Assembly (NCBI GenBank): GCA_963841455.1
Contig: CAWJCU010000017.1
Location: forward strand, 246,681-310,680
Length of the DNA stretch: 64,000 bases
Source of the DNA: JAWVFM01 sp963841455
GTDB taxonomy: Bacteria; Actinomycetota; Thermoleophilia; Solirubrobacterales; 70-9
Direction of reading: 5' to 3'
This document shows positions 27,831-37,043 of the stretch, piece by piece. Position 1 is the stretch's first letter, and every line of letters starts with the position of its first letter. The position numbers were made by a program, and so were the translations under genes. The notes beneath the pieces are model-generated. The model made no database searches. It was not told the DNA's origin and was given only the letters and a program-made list of their open reading frames with translations.

Positions 27831-28928
27831 CTACTGCCCGAGGAACTTCTGGGCGCAGGCGTTGATCGCGGCCTCGTTGCCCTGGGCCTTGAGCGCGCAC
27901 TGGATGTACTGCTGCCCGGCCGCCGAGCTGCCCGTGCTCGGGAGGCTGCTGGACGACCCCGAGGAGCTCGTGCCGCCCAGGCTCGAGCCTCCGCTCAGGC
28001 CGCCGAGGATGCCGAGGCCGCCGAGCTGGCTGGTGAGGTCGGATAGCGGCTTGGCGTTCTGCGGCGCGGTGATTGTCTGTGGCTGGTTCACGTCGTTCAG
28101 CGTGATCGCGAAGTCGATGCTCACGTCCGAGACGCCGCTCGCCGTTCCAGCCGGGGGCGCGATGTCGACCGTGATCGCGAGCTTGCGCAGGAGGTGGTCG
28201 CTCTCTCCGGTGTAGACGTCGATGTGCGCCGTCTTGACCGCGTCCTCGACCTGCTTCAGCTGGTCCGTGGACGGAAGCGCTCCTGTCGAGCTCGGAAGCT
28301 GCTGCGCGATCTTGCCGAAGTCGCCGATGATCTTCCCGACGTCAGCGTCGCCCGAGATGTGGATCGTGGTGACGCCGCCGACGTCGGCCGTGCCCTCGTT
28401 GCTCACGTTCGTGAGCCACGTGGCCGGGTCGATCCCGTACTGCTTCAGCAGGGAGCCCGCGTTCGACGATCCCCCGGCCGACTTGGTGGCCTGCTGCTGC
28501 GCGGCGTACTGCGCCGTGAACTGCTGGAAGAGCGACGACGGCACCTGGTAGGCCTGGCCCTGGTACTCGACGAAGGCGTCGGTGTCGGTGGCGATGACGC
28601 CCCCCTCGAAGCTGATGCTCGGGGTGCCGCTGCCCTGTCCGCTCACCTTGGCGGTGAGGTCGAGCTGCGGGAACTTGGTCTTGTCCTCCGAGCTCTGGAA
28701 CGGCCCCGTGACCGCCGCCGTGAAGTTGCCCGACTGGCTCCCGGAGACGTCCGCCGAAACGCTCAGGTCCAGATTGGCGCTGGTGATCTTCTTCGGGTTG
28801 TTGAAGGTCTCCTTGAGCGCCTGCTGCGGGTCCTCGCTGCTCGAAGAGCTCGATCCGCAGGCGGCCACGAACGCCGAAACCAGAAGTGCGAGGGCGATCG
28901 CGATGAACGGGAGTCTCAGTCGGGACAA
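27831..28928 (-). CDS. Lipoprotein, LppX/LprG-like
   Basis: A 365-residue exported lipoprotein. The signal peptide LPFIAIALALLVSAFVAACG ends in a lipobox with the lipidated cysteine near residue 24, followed by a serine-rich linker. The mature region (ANLDLSVSADVSGSQSGNFT, ending in DYA-type strands) has the pattern of the LppX/LprG/LolA-like beta fold that carries lipids, with a Q/S-rich C-terminus. The assignment is by pattern only. It is divergent from the giant cyclase regulator and followed by a good terminator. Confidence 0.75.
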   Translation of the reverse strand: MSRLRLPFIAIALALLVSAFVAACGSSSSSSEDPQQALKETFNNPKKITSANLDLSVSADVSGSQSGNFTAAVTGPFQSSEDKTKFPQLDLTAKVSGQGSGTPSISFEGGVIATDTDAFVEYQGQAYQVPSSLFQQFTAQYAAQQQATKSAGGSSNAGSLLKQYGIDPATWLTNVSNEGTADVGGVTTIHISGDADVGKIIGDFGKIAQQLPSSTGALPSTDQLKQVEDAVKTAHIDVYTGESDHLLRKLAITVDIAPPAGTASGVSDVSIDFAITLNDVNQPQTITAPQNAKPLSDLTSQLGGLGILGGLSGGSSLGGTSSSGSSSSLPSTGSSAAGQQYIQCALKAQGNEAAINACAQKFLGQ

Positions 28929-29057
28929 GTCAGCTTCCTCCGTAGGTGAGTTGACGGCGCAGGGTACCGAAGCCGCACTTGCCCGGTGCCGGGCGAGCCC
29001 CTGCGCTCGGTGACCGATCTCACACCAACGCGTCCCCGCCCACGTATCGTTTGTTCC

Positions 29058-32000
29058 GTGGAGGCGAGGGTCTGTCCCTCATGCGGAACGGAGAGCCCTG
29101 GGGGCGCGAAGTTCTGCATGTCGTGCGGGAACGCCCTCGAGGCACGGTGCCCGAGCTGCGGCACCGAGAACCCGGGGGGAGCGAAGTTCTGCATCGAGTG
29201 CGGAACCGGGCTTTCGGGCCAGTCAGCCGCCCCCGCGGCGCCGGCTGAGCCCGAGGCCCTTCCCGAAGAGCGGCGCAACGCGACCGTCCTGTTCGCCGAC
29301 CTGTCCGGCTACACGGCGGTCGCCGAGCGGATGGACCCCGAGGCGGTTAAGGCGATGGTCGAGGGCGCCCTGCGGCGCCTCGGGGACGAGGTCGCAGGGT
29401 ACGGCGGCACGGTCGACAAGTACATCGGCGACAACGTGATGGCCGTCTTCGGGGCGCCTCTGGCCCACGAGGACGACCCGGAGCGCGCCGTCCGCGCCGG
29501 GCTTGCGATGCAGGCGGCCATGGGCGAGGTCAACGACCGCATCGAGGGCGATGTGAGCTTCCTGCTGCGCGTCGGCATCAACTCGGGTGAGGTGCTCGCC
29601 GGCCGCATGGGCGATGGCTACACGGTGATCGGGGACGCCGTCAACGTGGCCGCGCGCCTCCAGGCCGCGGCGCGCCCCGGAAGCGTCACGGTCGGCGAGG
29701 TCACCTGGAGGCTCACCCGGGGCGCCATCGAGTACGTGCCCCTCGATCCACTCGAGCTCAAGGGAAAGGCTGAGCCGGTCCCCGCCTGGGAGGCGGCGCG
29801 GGTGCTCGTGCCCGGGCCGACGATGCGCCCCGCGCGCGCCGAAACCCCGCTCGTGGGCCGCGCCGAGGAGGCGGAGGTCCTGCGCTCGCTCGTCGACCGC
29901 GTCGTCCACGAGGAGCGCCCACATCTGGTGACGATCATGGGCGAGGCGGGCGTCGGCAAGACGCGCCTGCTTCGAGAGCTGACCGTCCACCTCTCCGAAC
30001 GCCCGGAGAAACCGGCGATTCGCGAGGGCCGCTGCCCCGCCTACGGATCCGGTCTCGCCTACTGGGCGCTCGGTGAGATCGTTCGGGGGCAGTTCGACAT
30101 CGCCGACACCGACGACTCCGAGGCGGCGTGGCGGAAGCTTCTCGGGGGGGTCGAGGAAATGACCACCGAGGCCGACACCGACGAGCCTCCCGCCCGCCTC
30201 GCCGCCGCGATCGCGCGGCCGCTCGGCATCGAGACGCCCGACGAGGGAGGTCTCGAGGAGGACCCCCAGCAGATGCGCGATCGGATGTTCTCCGCGCTTC
30301 GGACCGTCGTCGAGGCCGTGAGCCGGCGGCGACCGATCGTGCTCGCAATCGAGGACATCCACTGGGCGGACGAGGGAATGCTCGACCTCATCGAGTACCT
30401 CGCCCGGTGGGTCCGGGGGCCGCTGCTCGTGGTCTGCCTCGCCCGCGACGAGCTGCTCGACCGCCGGCCGGGCTGGGGCGGCGGTCGGATCAACGCCACG
30501 ACGATCGCGCTCGAGCCGCTCAAGCCGGAGCAGGTCCAGGAGCTCGTCACCCAACTCCTGCCCGGCGGCGCCCCGCAGAACGGAGGGCGCGCCGTGGTCG
30601 AGGAGCTGGTCGAGCGCTCCGGCGGGAACCCCCTGTTCGCCGAGGAGATGGTGAACCGGATCCAGGAGGAGGGCGCGGAGGCGGCGACGCTCCCGGAGAC
30701 CGTCCACGCGGTGCTCGCCGCCCGCCTCGACGCCCTGAGCTCCGGCGAGCGGCGGGTGATCCAGCACGCGTCGGTGGTCGGCCAGACGTTCTGGGAGGGC
30801 GCCCTCGACCAGCTCGACGAGGCCCGTCTGGGGCTCGGCGAGGTGCTCGGGTCGCTCCAGCAGAAGGACCTCATCGTCTCCACCGCCGGCAGCCGCCTGG
30901 CGGGCGAGCGCGAGTACGCCTTCAAGCACGTGCTGATCCGGGACGTCGCCTATTCGACGCTGCCGAAGGCGGTTCGGGCGCGAAAGCACGCCGACGTCGG
31001 GACCTTCATCGCCGAGCGCGCCGCGGACCGCGGCGAGGCCGTGGCCGCGATGGTCGCCGAGCACTACGGGCGCGCGGCGATCCTCGGCGAGGACGCCGGC
31101 TTCCCGGACTCCGAGCTCGACCAGCTCTCGGGCGATGCAATCGCCTCCCTCGAGCAGGCGGGCTCGCTCGCCGCGTCGCTCTACTCGAACCTCGAGGCGG
31201 TCGGCCACTACGAGATGGCGTTGTCGATCCGCCGCGGCTGCGATCCGGTCGCGCGGGCGCGGATCGCCGAGCGCCTCGGTGACGTGGCCCTGCGGCTAGG
31301 GCGCGTGGACCGCGCCGTCGAGCTGTGGGAGCAGTGCCTCGACTACCACCGCGCGCAGGAGGACCTCGCGCGGGTCGGTGACCTCCATCGCAAGATCGGG
31401 GCGGCGCTCTGGCACAAGGGCGATCGCGAGGGCTCGATCGAGCACTACCAACGCGGGATCGACCTCCTCAAGGACGGCCCTCCCTGCCTCGAGCTCGTCC
31501 GCCTCTACGAGGAGGCAGCCTCGCTCTACATGCACACGGGCGACAACATGCTCGCGATCTACGCCTCCGAGAAGGCCCTGCGGCTGGCGGAACGGCTCGG
31601 CGAGGCCGCGGCGGCGAGCCGGGCGCACGGAATCTTCGGCCGGGTTTTCGGGCGGATCGGCGACACGGAGCGGGCCCGCCAGAACCTCGAGCGCTCCGTC
31701 GAGCTTGCTCGCGAGTCCGATCCCGCCGAGGCGGTTCGAGCGCTGCTCACCCTCGGGTACCACCGCGAGGTCTCGGAGGCCGACTACGACGGAGCCGGCT
31801 CCGCCTACGCCGAGGCCCTCGAGCTCGCGGAGAAGACCGGCGACCTTCCGTCGCAGGTCGAGCTCCACGGTGCCCTCGGTCAGCTGGCCGTTCACCGCGG
31901 TGACTGGGAAGCCGTGGAGCGTGAGGCTCGAGCCTCCAGAACGCTCGCCGAGCGCGAGGGGCTCGCCGGGAAGCTCTGCTTCCCGGCGCTCATGGAGGGC

Positions 32001-32600
32001 TGGCTCGCCTGGCGGGCCGAGAACTTCGACGTGGCGACGTCTTCCTTGCGCGAGGCCGCGGCGCTCGCCGAGCAGGTCGGGCGCTCGGAAGTTGCCTTCC
32101 AGGCGATCTTCGCGCTCGCTGCGACGCTACGCCAGCGCGACGACTTCGCCGGCGCCGAGGCCGAGCTGTCGCGGGCTCTCGACGTGTGCGAGCGAGCCGG
32201 CCTTGTCGCGCAGTCGGTCGAGGCGAGCTCGGCCCGGGCCGTCACCCTCGCGCTCGCCGGGCGTGCCGAGGCGGCTCAGGAAGCCGCCGAGGAGGCGACC
32301 CGCCTGGCGGAACGCCTTCGTTATCCGGTCGGCAAGGCTGCGAGCCTCGAGGCCGCGGGCGCGAGCGCGAGCGAGCCCGTCACGGCGACGCGCGACCTCG
32401 CCGCAGCGCGCGACGCCTGGCTCGAGCTCGGCAGGCCGCTGGACGCCTCCCGCGCCGAGTACCTGCGTGGCCGCTTGCTCATCGACGCCGATCCCGAGGG
32501 CGCTCGCGAGGCGTTGACGGCGGCAGCCGATTCGGCCTCCGAGTACGGGGTCGACCACCTGGCGCGACTCGCACGCTCACTCGCGCCGGCCCCCCAGTAG
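29058..32600 (+). CDS. Zinc-ribbon / class III cyclase / AAA ATPase / TPR regulator
   Basis: An 1,180-residue protein from GTG 29058, chosen because the zinc ribbons begin at once; 24 further codons are open upstream. Two zinc ribbons come first (CPSCGTESPGGAKFCMSCG and CPSCGTENPGGAKFCIECG). A class III cyclase domain follows (VLFADLSGYTAVAERM, KYIGDNVMAVFG, VIGDAVNVAARLQ). Next is an AAA/STAND ATPase with Walker A GEAGVGKTRLL and Walker B IVLAIEDIHWADEG, then about 550 residues of TPR-type helical repeats. The layout resembles LuxR-like AAA regulators without the HTH. It probably links cyclic nucleotide synthesis to a protein-scaffold signal. Confidence 0.9.
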   Translation: MEARVCPSCGTESPGGAKFCMSCGNALEARCPSCGTENPGGAKFCIECGTGLSGQSAAPAAPAEPEALPEERRNATVLFADLSGYTAVAERMDPEAVKAMVEGALRRLGDEVAGYGGTVDKYIGDNVMAVFGAPLAHEDDPERAVRAGLAMQAAMGEVNDRIEGDVSFLLRVGINSGEVLAGRMGDGYTVIGDAVNVAARLQAAARPGSVTVGEVTWRLTRGAIEYVPLDPLELKGKAEPVPAWEAARVLVPGPTMRPARAETPLVGRAEEAEVLRSLVDRVVHEERPHLVTIMGEAGVGKTRLLRELTVHLSERPEKPAIREGRCPAYGSGLAYWALGEIVRGQFDIADTDDSEAAWRKLLGGVEEMTTEADTDEPPARLAAAIARPLGIETPDEGGLEEDPQQMRDRMFSALRTVVEAVSRRRPIVLAIEDIHWADEGMLDLIEYLARWVRGPLLVVCLARDELLDRRPGWGGGRINATTIALEPLKPEQVQELVTQLLPGGAPQNGGRAVVEELVERSGGNPLFAEEMVNRIQEEGAEAATLPETVHAVLAARLDALSSGERRVIQHASVVGQTFWEGALDQLDEARLGLGEVLGSLQQKDLIVSTAGSRLAGEREYAFKHVLIRDVAYSTLPKAVRARKHADVGTFIAERAADRGEAVAAMVAEHYGRAAILGEDAGFPDSELDQLSGDAIASLEQAGSLAASLYSNLEAVGHYEMALSIRRGCDPVARARIAERLGDVALRLGRVDRAVELWEQCLDYHRAQEDLARVGDLHRKIGAALWHKGDREGSIEHYQRGIDLLKDGPPCLELVRLYEEAASLYMHTGDNMLAIYASEKALRLAERLGEAAAASRAHGIFGRVFGRIGDTERARQNLERSVELARESDPAEAVRALLTLGYHREVSEADYDGAGSAYAEALELAEKTGDLPSQVELHGALGQLAVHRGDWEAVEREARASRTLAEREGLAGKLCFPALMEGWLAWRAENFDVATSSLREAAALAEQVGRSEVAFQAIFALAATLRQRDDFAGAEAELSRALDVCERAGLVAQSVEASSARAVTLALAGRAEAAQEAAEEATRLAERLRYPVGKAASLEAAGASASEPVTATRDLAAARDAWLELGRPLDASRAEYLRGRLLIDADPEGAREALTAAADSASEYGVDHLARLARSLAPAPQ

Positions 32601-32638
32601 ACGTCCTCACCCGTCCCGGCGCTGCCAGAATCGGAGGC

Positions 32639-33457
32639 GTGCCGCAACTCAAGAGGCCGGGCGACGTCGAGATCCACTGGGAGGAGGAGGGCTCCGGACC
32701 GCTGGTGGTCGTCTCCTCCTACTGGTCGATGCACCCGTCGTCATTCGATCCGCTCCGCGCCGAGCTCTCGACCGACCACCGCGTCGTCACCTACCACGAC
32801 CGCGGCAGCGGCGAGTCGACGCGAGCCGGCCCCTACGACCTCGATACCGCGGCCGCCGACCTGCTCGCGGTCGTCGAGGAGACTGCCGCCGACGAGACCG
32901 CTGTCGTCGTCGCGACCGCGGACGGAAGCAACCGCGCCGTTCGCGTCGTGGCTCAGCGGCCGGATCTGGTTCGCGCGGTCGTGACGATCGGCGGCGCGCC
33001 CGTCGGGCGCAACGCGATCGCCGAGTTCGACGCGATGGTCGGATCGCAGACGGTCGTCGACGCCTTCCTCGAGCAGACAGAGACCAACTACCGCTCGGCG
33101 CTCCGCGGCATCCTCACCGCAACCAACCAGCAGCTCGACGAGGAGGGCCTGCGGCAGCGGGTCGCTATCCAACTCGAGCACTCCCCGGCCGAGGCCGCCG
33201 TCCCGCGTCTTCACGCCTGGGCCGAAGACGACCCAACCGAGGTCGCCCGGAAGGCCGGCGATCGGCTTTGGTTCCTGTATGCGGCCGGGCTCGGCGGCGG
33301 GTGGTTTCCCGACGGTCCGGACTACGAGCGCATGATGAGGCGCGAGCTCCCCGAGGCCCACGTCATCCAGGTCGACGACGGCTTCATCTCGAGGCCCGAC
33401 CAGGTGGGAGACGTCGTGCGCCGGATCACGGCCCCGGCACCCGTCGAGCGCACGTGA
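32639..33457 (+). CDS. Alpha/beta-hydrolase fold protein, probably non-canonical active site
   Basis: A 272-residue protein from GTG 32639. The fold is clear: VEIHWEEEGSGPLVVVSSYW, VVTYHDRGSGESTRAGPYDL, VVVATADGSNRAVRVVAQRP and VVTIGGAP. The nucleophile elbow, usually G-H-S-D-G, reads A-T-A-D-G-S here, so the expected serine is alanine; no clear catalytic histidine follows in the C-terminal DDGFISRPDQ segment. It may be an inactive or non-hydrolytic member. Its stop overlaps the GTG of the DUF2203 gene by four bases. Confidence 0.8.
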   Translation: MPQLKRPGDVEIHWEEEGSGPLVVVSSYWSMHPSSFDPLRAELSTDHRVVTYHDRGSGESTRAGPYDLDTAAADLLAVVEETAADETAVVVATADGSNRAVRVVAQRPDLVRAVVTIGGAPVGRNAIAEFDAMVGSQTVVDAFLEQTETNYRSALRGILTATNQQLDEEGLRQRVAIQLEHSPAEAAVPRLHAWAEDDPTEVARKAGDRLWFLYAAGLGGGWFPDGPDYERMMRRELPEAHVIQVDDGFISRPDQVGDVVRRITAPAPVERT

Positions 33458-33834
33458 TCCACGATCGCCACTTCACAGTCGAGGAGGCAAACGCCTCCCT
33501 GGCCTGGATCGTCAAGCGCGTCGAGGAGATCAAGGAGGCGCGCGACCGCCTCGCCGAGCCCGACGCGCACGAGGCCCTCGCCGAGGCAGCTCCGGCCAAC
33601 GGCGGCGGCGAGCCCGCCCGCGTCGTCGGGGAGGCCTTTCGCGACGTGCGCCGCCTGCTCGTCGAGCTCCAGGCCACGGGCGTCGTGCTTCGCGACCTCG
33701 ACCGCGGGCTCGTCGACTTTCCGGCCGTGATGGACGGCCGCGAGGTCTACCTGTGCTGGGAGCTCGGCGAGGACGAGGTCACGCACTGGCACGACCTCGA
33801 GTCGGGGTTCGGCGGCCGCCAGCCGCTGGAGTGA
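33454..33834 (+). CDS. DUF2203 family protein
   Basis: A 126-residue protein. It opens with HFTVEEANASLAWIVKRVEE, the standard DUF2203 beginning, continues through a long helix, and ends with LRDLDRGLVDFPAVMDGREV and CWELGEDEVTHWHDLESGF, the conserved family C-terminus. GTG 33454 overlaps the previous stop (GTGA). The family has no established function; co-occurrence with a hydrolase-fold protein is noted only as context. Confidence 0.9.
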   Translation: MIHDRHFTVEEANASLAWIVKRVEEIKEARDRLAEPDAHEALAEAAPANGGGEPARVVGEAFRDVRRLLVELQATGVVLRDLDRGLVDFPAVMDGREVYLCWELGEDEVTHWHDLESGFGGRQPLE

Positions 33835-34210
33835 ACGCCCCGTCCGGGGGGCGGCATTCGTCGCCCCGGACAGATCCGCGCCCCGCCGGCCCTGGACGCG
33901 GGAGCACGAACGAATGCCCGCGGCGCAGCCGCGGGCCAGGTGTTCTGGGCGGGAGCGGCGGAGCCGGCGGAGTTGTGAAAAGAAGCGAGGCGCCCGCCCG
34001 GCGCCTCGCTTCGCATGGGAGGTGCCCCGCGAGGACCATAGGTCCAAGGGGTCTATGTCTGTGATCGGGCGTGTCTCACGCCCAACGCACAGGATCGCCC
34101 ATCGAGGGCCCGTGTCAAGGCGGTCACGGCGTCGATGGACAGATGTACGACCGCCGTCCATCGTCGCGAAACGGGACTCCGAGTCTCCGTACGTTGGCTA
34201 CCTTTGGGGA
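33835..34210 (+). other. Hairpin-rich gene-free region upstream of threonine ammonia-lyase
   Basis: This 376-base stretch has no supported gene but four strong inverted repeats: GTCCGGGG/CCCCGGAC (33842-33871); GCCCGCGGC-GCA-GCCGCGGGC (33916-33936); a perfect 13-base arm pair GAAGCGAGGCGCC/GGCGCCTCGCTTC (33982-34012); and GGACC-ATA-GGTCC (34033-34045) followed by GGGCGTG-TCT-CACGCCC (34067-34083). None is followed by a T-run. The first probably ends the DUF2203 transcript; the last pair could be a structured leader of the amino acid gene. No T-box sequence is seen. Confidence 0.55.
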
Positions 34211-35488
34211 GTGACGCAGGAAGCCGGCACCCGGGGCGAGGCCGTCGGCGTCGCCGATGTGGAACATGCCGCCGGCGCGGTCGGACCGCTCGTGCGCCGC
34301 ACACCCATGCTCGAGGCTGGGGAGCTGTCGCGGCGCTTCGGAGGGCCTGTTTGGCTGAAGGCCGAATGTCTGCAGCGCACCGGCTCATTCAAGATTCGCG
34401 GCGCCTCGAACGCGATCGCGCGGCTCGACCCAGCCCGGCTGGCCGCTGGGGTCTGCGCCGCCAGCGCCGGCAACCACGCGCAGGCTGTGGCGTTGGCGGC
34501 GCGAAGGCGAGGAGCCGCGGCTGAGGTCTTCATGCCCGAGTCGGCCCCACTCGCGAAGGTGGCGGCTGTCCGCGCCAGCGGCGCGACGGTGCGCCTCGTC
34601 GACGGCGGCTACGACGAGGCGAACGCCGCCGCTCGCGAGCACGCCGCGACGAGCGGCATGGCCCTCATCCATGCCTTCGACGACCCCGACGTCGTCGCCG
34701 GCCAGGGAACGATCGGACTCGAGATCGCGGAGGACCGGCCCGCAACGCGCCTGCTCGTCGTCCCGCTCGGCGGCGGCGGCCTGGCGGCCGGGACCGCCAT
34801 TGCCGCGACCGCCCGGCTCCGCGGGGCTCGGGTCATCGGTGTCCAGGCGGAAGCGTGCGCGCCCTACGCCTCCTCCATCGCGGCGCACCGGCCGATCGGC
34901 GCTCGCGATGGGGCCACGATCTGCGACGGCATCGCCGTCAAGCGGCCGGGCGAGCTGACGCTGCCTCTCGTCGAGCGCTACCTCGACGAGATCGTGACCG
35001 TCTCCGACGACGAGGTGGCCCAGGCGATGGTCCTCCTGCTCGAGCGCTCGAAGCTCGTGGTCGAGGGGGCCGGGGCCGCGGCGGCGGCCGCAGTTCTCCA
35101 CCGCAAGGTCCGCGCTCCCTCCGACGGAGAGACCTGCGCCGTGCTCTCGGGAGGGAACGTCGATGCCGGCCGCCTCGTCGAATGCATCAGGCTCGGGGAG
35201 ACGGCCGCCGGGCGGCGCGCCGTCCTGGTCACGGTGGTGCCCGATCGCCCCGGCGCTCTCGCCGGCCTCCTCCGGATTGCCGCGGAGGGCGGGGCAAACG
35301 TCCTCGACGTCGCACACCTTCGCGAGGGAATCGATCTTCACGTCAGGGAAACCGCAATCCGCCTCGTGCTCCAGACCGATGGCCCCGAACACCGTGACCG
35401 GGTGATCGAGTCGATCAGCGCCGAGGGCTTCCACGCCCGGCTCGAGCAGACCGCGCTACCAGCCTCGAGCGCCGCCGAAGAACGTTGA
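34211..35488 (+). CDS. ilvA: Threonine ammonia-lyase
   Basis: A 425-residue PLP enzyme converting threonine to 2-oxobutanoate. Motifs: TGSFKIRGASNA with the PLP lysine, SAGNHAQAVALAARR, VVPLGGGGLAAGTAIA (phosphate loop), and a C-terminal ACT-type regulatory domain (AVLVTVVPDRPGALAGLLRI). The GTG at 34211 (VTQEAGTRGEAVGVADVEHA) is chosen because the core starts soon after; the frame is open further upstream only through the hairpin region. The single ACT domain is the catabolic/short type, but the biosynthetic role is not excluded. Its stop overlaps the carboxypeptidase TTG. Confidence 0.93.
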   Translation: MTQEAGTRGEAVGVADVEHAAGAVGPLVRRTPMLEAGELSRRFGGPVWLKAECLQRTGSFKIRGASNAIARLDPARLAAGVCAASAGNHAQAVALAARRRGAAAEVFMPESAPLAKVAAVRASGATVRLVDGGYDEANAAAREHAATSGMALIHAFDDPDVVAGQGTIGLEIAEDRPATRLLVVPLGGGGLAAGTAIAATARLRGARVIGVQAEACAPYASSIAAHRPIGARDGATICDGIAVKRPGELTLPLVERYLDEIVTVSDDEVAQAMVLLLERSKLVVEGAGAAAAAAVLHRKVRAPSDGETCAVLSGGNVDAGRLVECIRLGETAAGRRAVLVTVVPDRPGALAGLLRIAAEGGANVLDVAHLREGIDLHVRETAIRLVLQTDGPEHRDRVIESISAEGFHARLEQTALPASSAAEER

Positions 35489-36987
35489 GCGCCCGGGCCG
35501 AGCTCCGCGACGCCCTCGCCGAGGTCTCCGACCTGGCATCCGGCGCCGCGCTGATGCACTGGGACGAGCGGACGAAGATGCCCGCCGGGGGGGCGCCCGC
35601 CCGCGCCGACCAGCTTGCGACCCTCGCCCGGATAACTCACGAACGCCTCGTCTCGGACGACCTCGGGCGCCTCATCGACTCCGCGGGCGCCGAGCTCGAC
35701 GGCGCCGATCCGGACTCCGACGAGGCGAGCATCGTCCGGGTTTCCGCCCGTGAGTGGGGGAAGGCCCGGCGGGTCCCCTCCGCGCTGCGAGCGGAGATGG
35801 CTCGAGCCGAGTCGATCGCAGAGCACGCCTGGATGGCGGCCCGCGAGGAAAACGACTTCTCCCAATTCCTCCCCCACCTGGCGAAGCTCGTGGAGCTGAA
35901 GCAGCGCTACATCGAGTGCTTCGAGGTCGAGCACCCCTACGACGCCCTCCTCGACGACTTCGAGCCGGGCGCGAGCACGCCCACCGTCGCCGCGATCCTC
36001 GAACAGCTGCGCAGCGGCCTCGCACCGCTCGTCGAGCGGGCGGCCGGGGCCGGGAAGATCACCTGCGGCTGCCTGCACGGCGACTTCCCGGTCGAGCGCC
36101 AGCGCGGGCTCGCCCAGGAGCTCGCCGGTTCGATGCCCTTCGAGCCGGCGACCTGGAGGCTCGACGACACCACGCACCCATTCGCGACCTCGATCTCCCG
36201 CGCCGACGTGCGCCTCACCACGCGGTACGACGATTCGTACCTCGGGACGGCGATCTGGTCCGTGATCCACGAAGCGGGGCACGGCCTCTACGAGGCGGGC
36301 ATGCCCGAAGGCGTCGCCCGCACCCCGGCCGCGGCCCCGCGCTCGCTTGGTCTGCACGAGTCGCAGAGCCGCCTGTGGGAGAACTGGGTGGGCCGCAGCC
36401 GGCCGTTCATGACGCCCCTCCTGGCCCGCCTGCGTGAGTATTTCCCCGAGCCGTTCGACTCGGTTTCCGAGGACGACCTCTACGGCGCGGCCAACGTCGT
36501 CCGCCGCTCGCTCATTCGAGTCGAGGCCGACGAGCTCACCTACAACCTCCACGTCGCGATCCGTTTCGAGCTGGAGCTCGAGCTCTTCGAGGAGAGGCTC
36601 GCCGTCGCCGACCTCCCCGAGGCATGGAACGCTCGCTACCGCGACTACCTCGGGCTCGACGTGCCCGACGACGCTCACGGCGTGCTTCAGGACGTTCACT
36701 GGGCGGGCGGGGCGTTCGGCTACTTCCCCACTTACTCGCTTGGCAACGTCATCGCCGCGCAGCTATGGGAGCGCGCCCGGGTGGACGTTCAAGACCTCGA
36801 CGCGCAGCTCGCCGATGGCGAGTTCGAGCCGCTGCATTCCTGGCTGAGGGAGAACCTCTTCCGCCACGCCGGGAAGTTCGACGCGGAAGCGACCGTCGAG
36901 CGGGTCGTGGGCGGGCCCATCGACCCCGCGCCGCTCGTCGCCCACCTCGAGGCGAAGTTCGGTGAGCTCTACAAGGTGCTCCAGTGA
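35485..36987 (+). CDS. Carboxypeptidase M32 (Taq-type)
   Basis: A 500-residue zinc carboxypeptidase. Family motifs: DDTTHPFATSISRADVRLTT, the zinc site HEAGHGLYEAG, LGLHESQSRLWENWVGRSRP, and YFPTYSLGNVIAAQLWERAR. Length fits the M32 family (about 500). The start is TTG at 35485, overlapping the ilvA stop as TTGA, which implies translational coupling. It releases C-terminal residues from peptides in the cytoplasm. Confidence 0.94.
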   Translation: MSARAELRDALAEVSDLASGAALMHWDERTKMPAGGAPARADQLATLARITHERLVSDDLGRLIDSAGAELDGADPDSDEASIVRVSAREWGKARRVPSALRAEMARAESIAEHAWMAAREENDFSQFLPHLAKLVELKQRYIECFEVEHPYDALLDDFEPGASTPTVAAILEQLRSGLAPLVERAAGAGKITCGCLHGDFPVERQRGLAQELAGSMPFEPATWRLDDTTHPFATSISRADVRLTTRYDDSYLGTAIWSVIHEAGHGLYEAGMPEGVARTPAAAPRSLGLHESQSRLWENWVGRSRPFMTPLLARLREYFPEPFDSVSEDDLYGAANVVRRSLIRVEADELTYNLHVAIRFELELELFEERLAVADLPEAWNARYRDYLGLDVPDDAHGVLQDVHWAGGAFGYFPTYSLGNVIAAQLWERARVDVQDLDAQLADGEFEPLHSWLRENLFRHAGKFDAEATVERVVGGPIDPAPLVAHLEAKFGELYKVLQ

Positions 36988-37039
36988 CGACCTTTAGGTC
37001 CGAAAGCGACATGTAAGGGCGCCGAAAGGCGCCCGCAAG
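36988..37039 (+). repeat. Two-hairpin intergenic element, copy 3 of 3
   Basis: It begins right after the carboxypeptidase stop. Hairpin one is GACC-TTTA-GGTC where copies 1 and 2 have GGGGC/GCCCC, a paired substitution. The linker is CGAAAGCGACATGTAA, hairpin two GGGCGCC-GAAA-GGCGCCC, ending GCAAG. The next gene is convergent, so here the element can only be a 3' end of the carboxypeptidase transcript. Confidence 0.75.
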
Positions 37040-37043
37040 CTAT

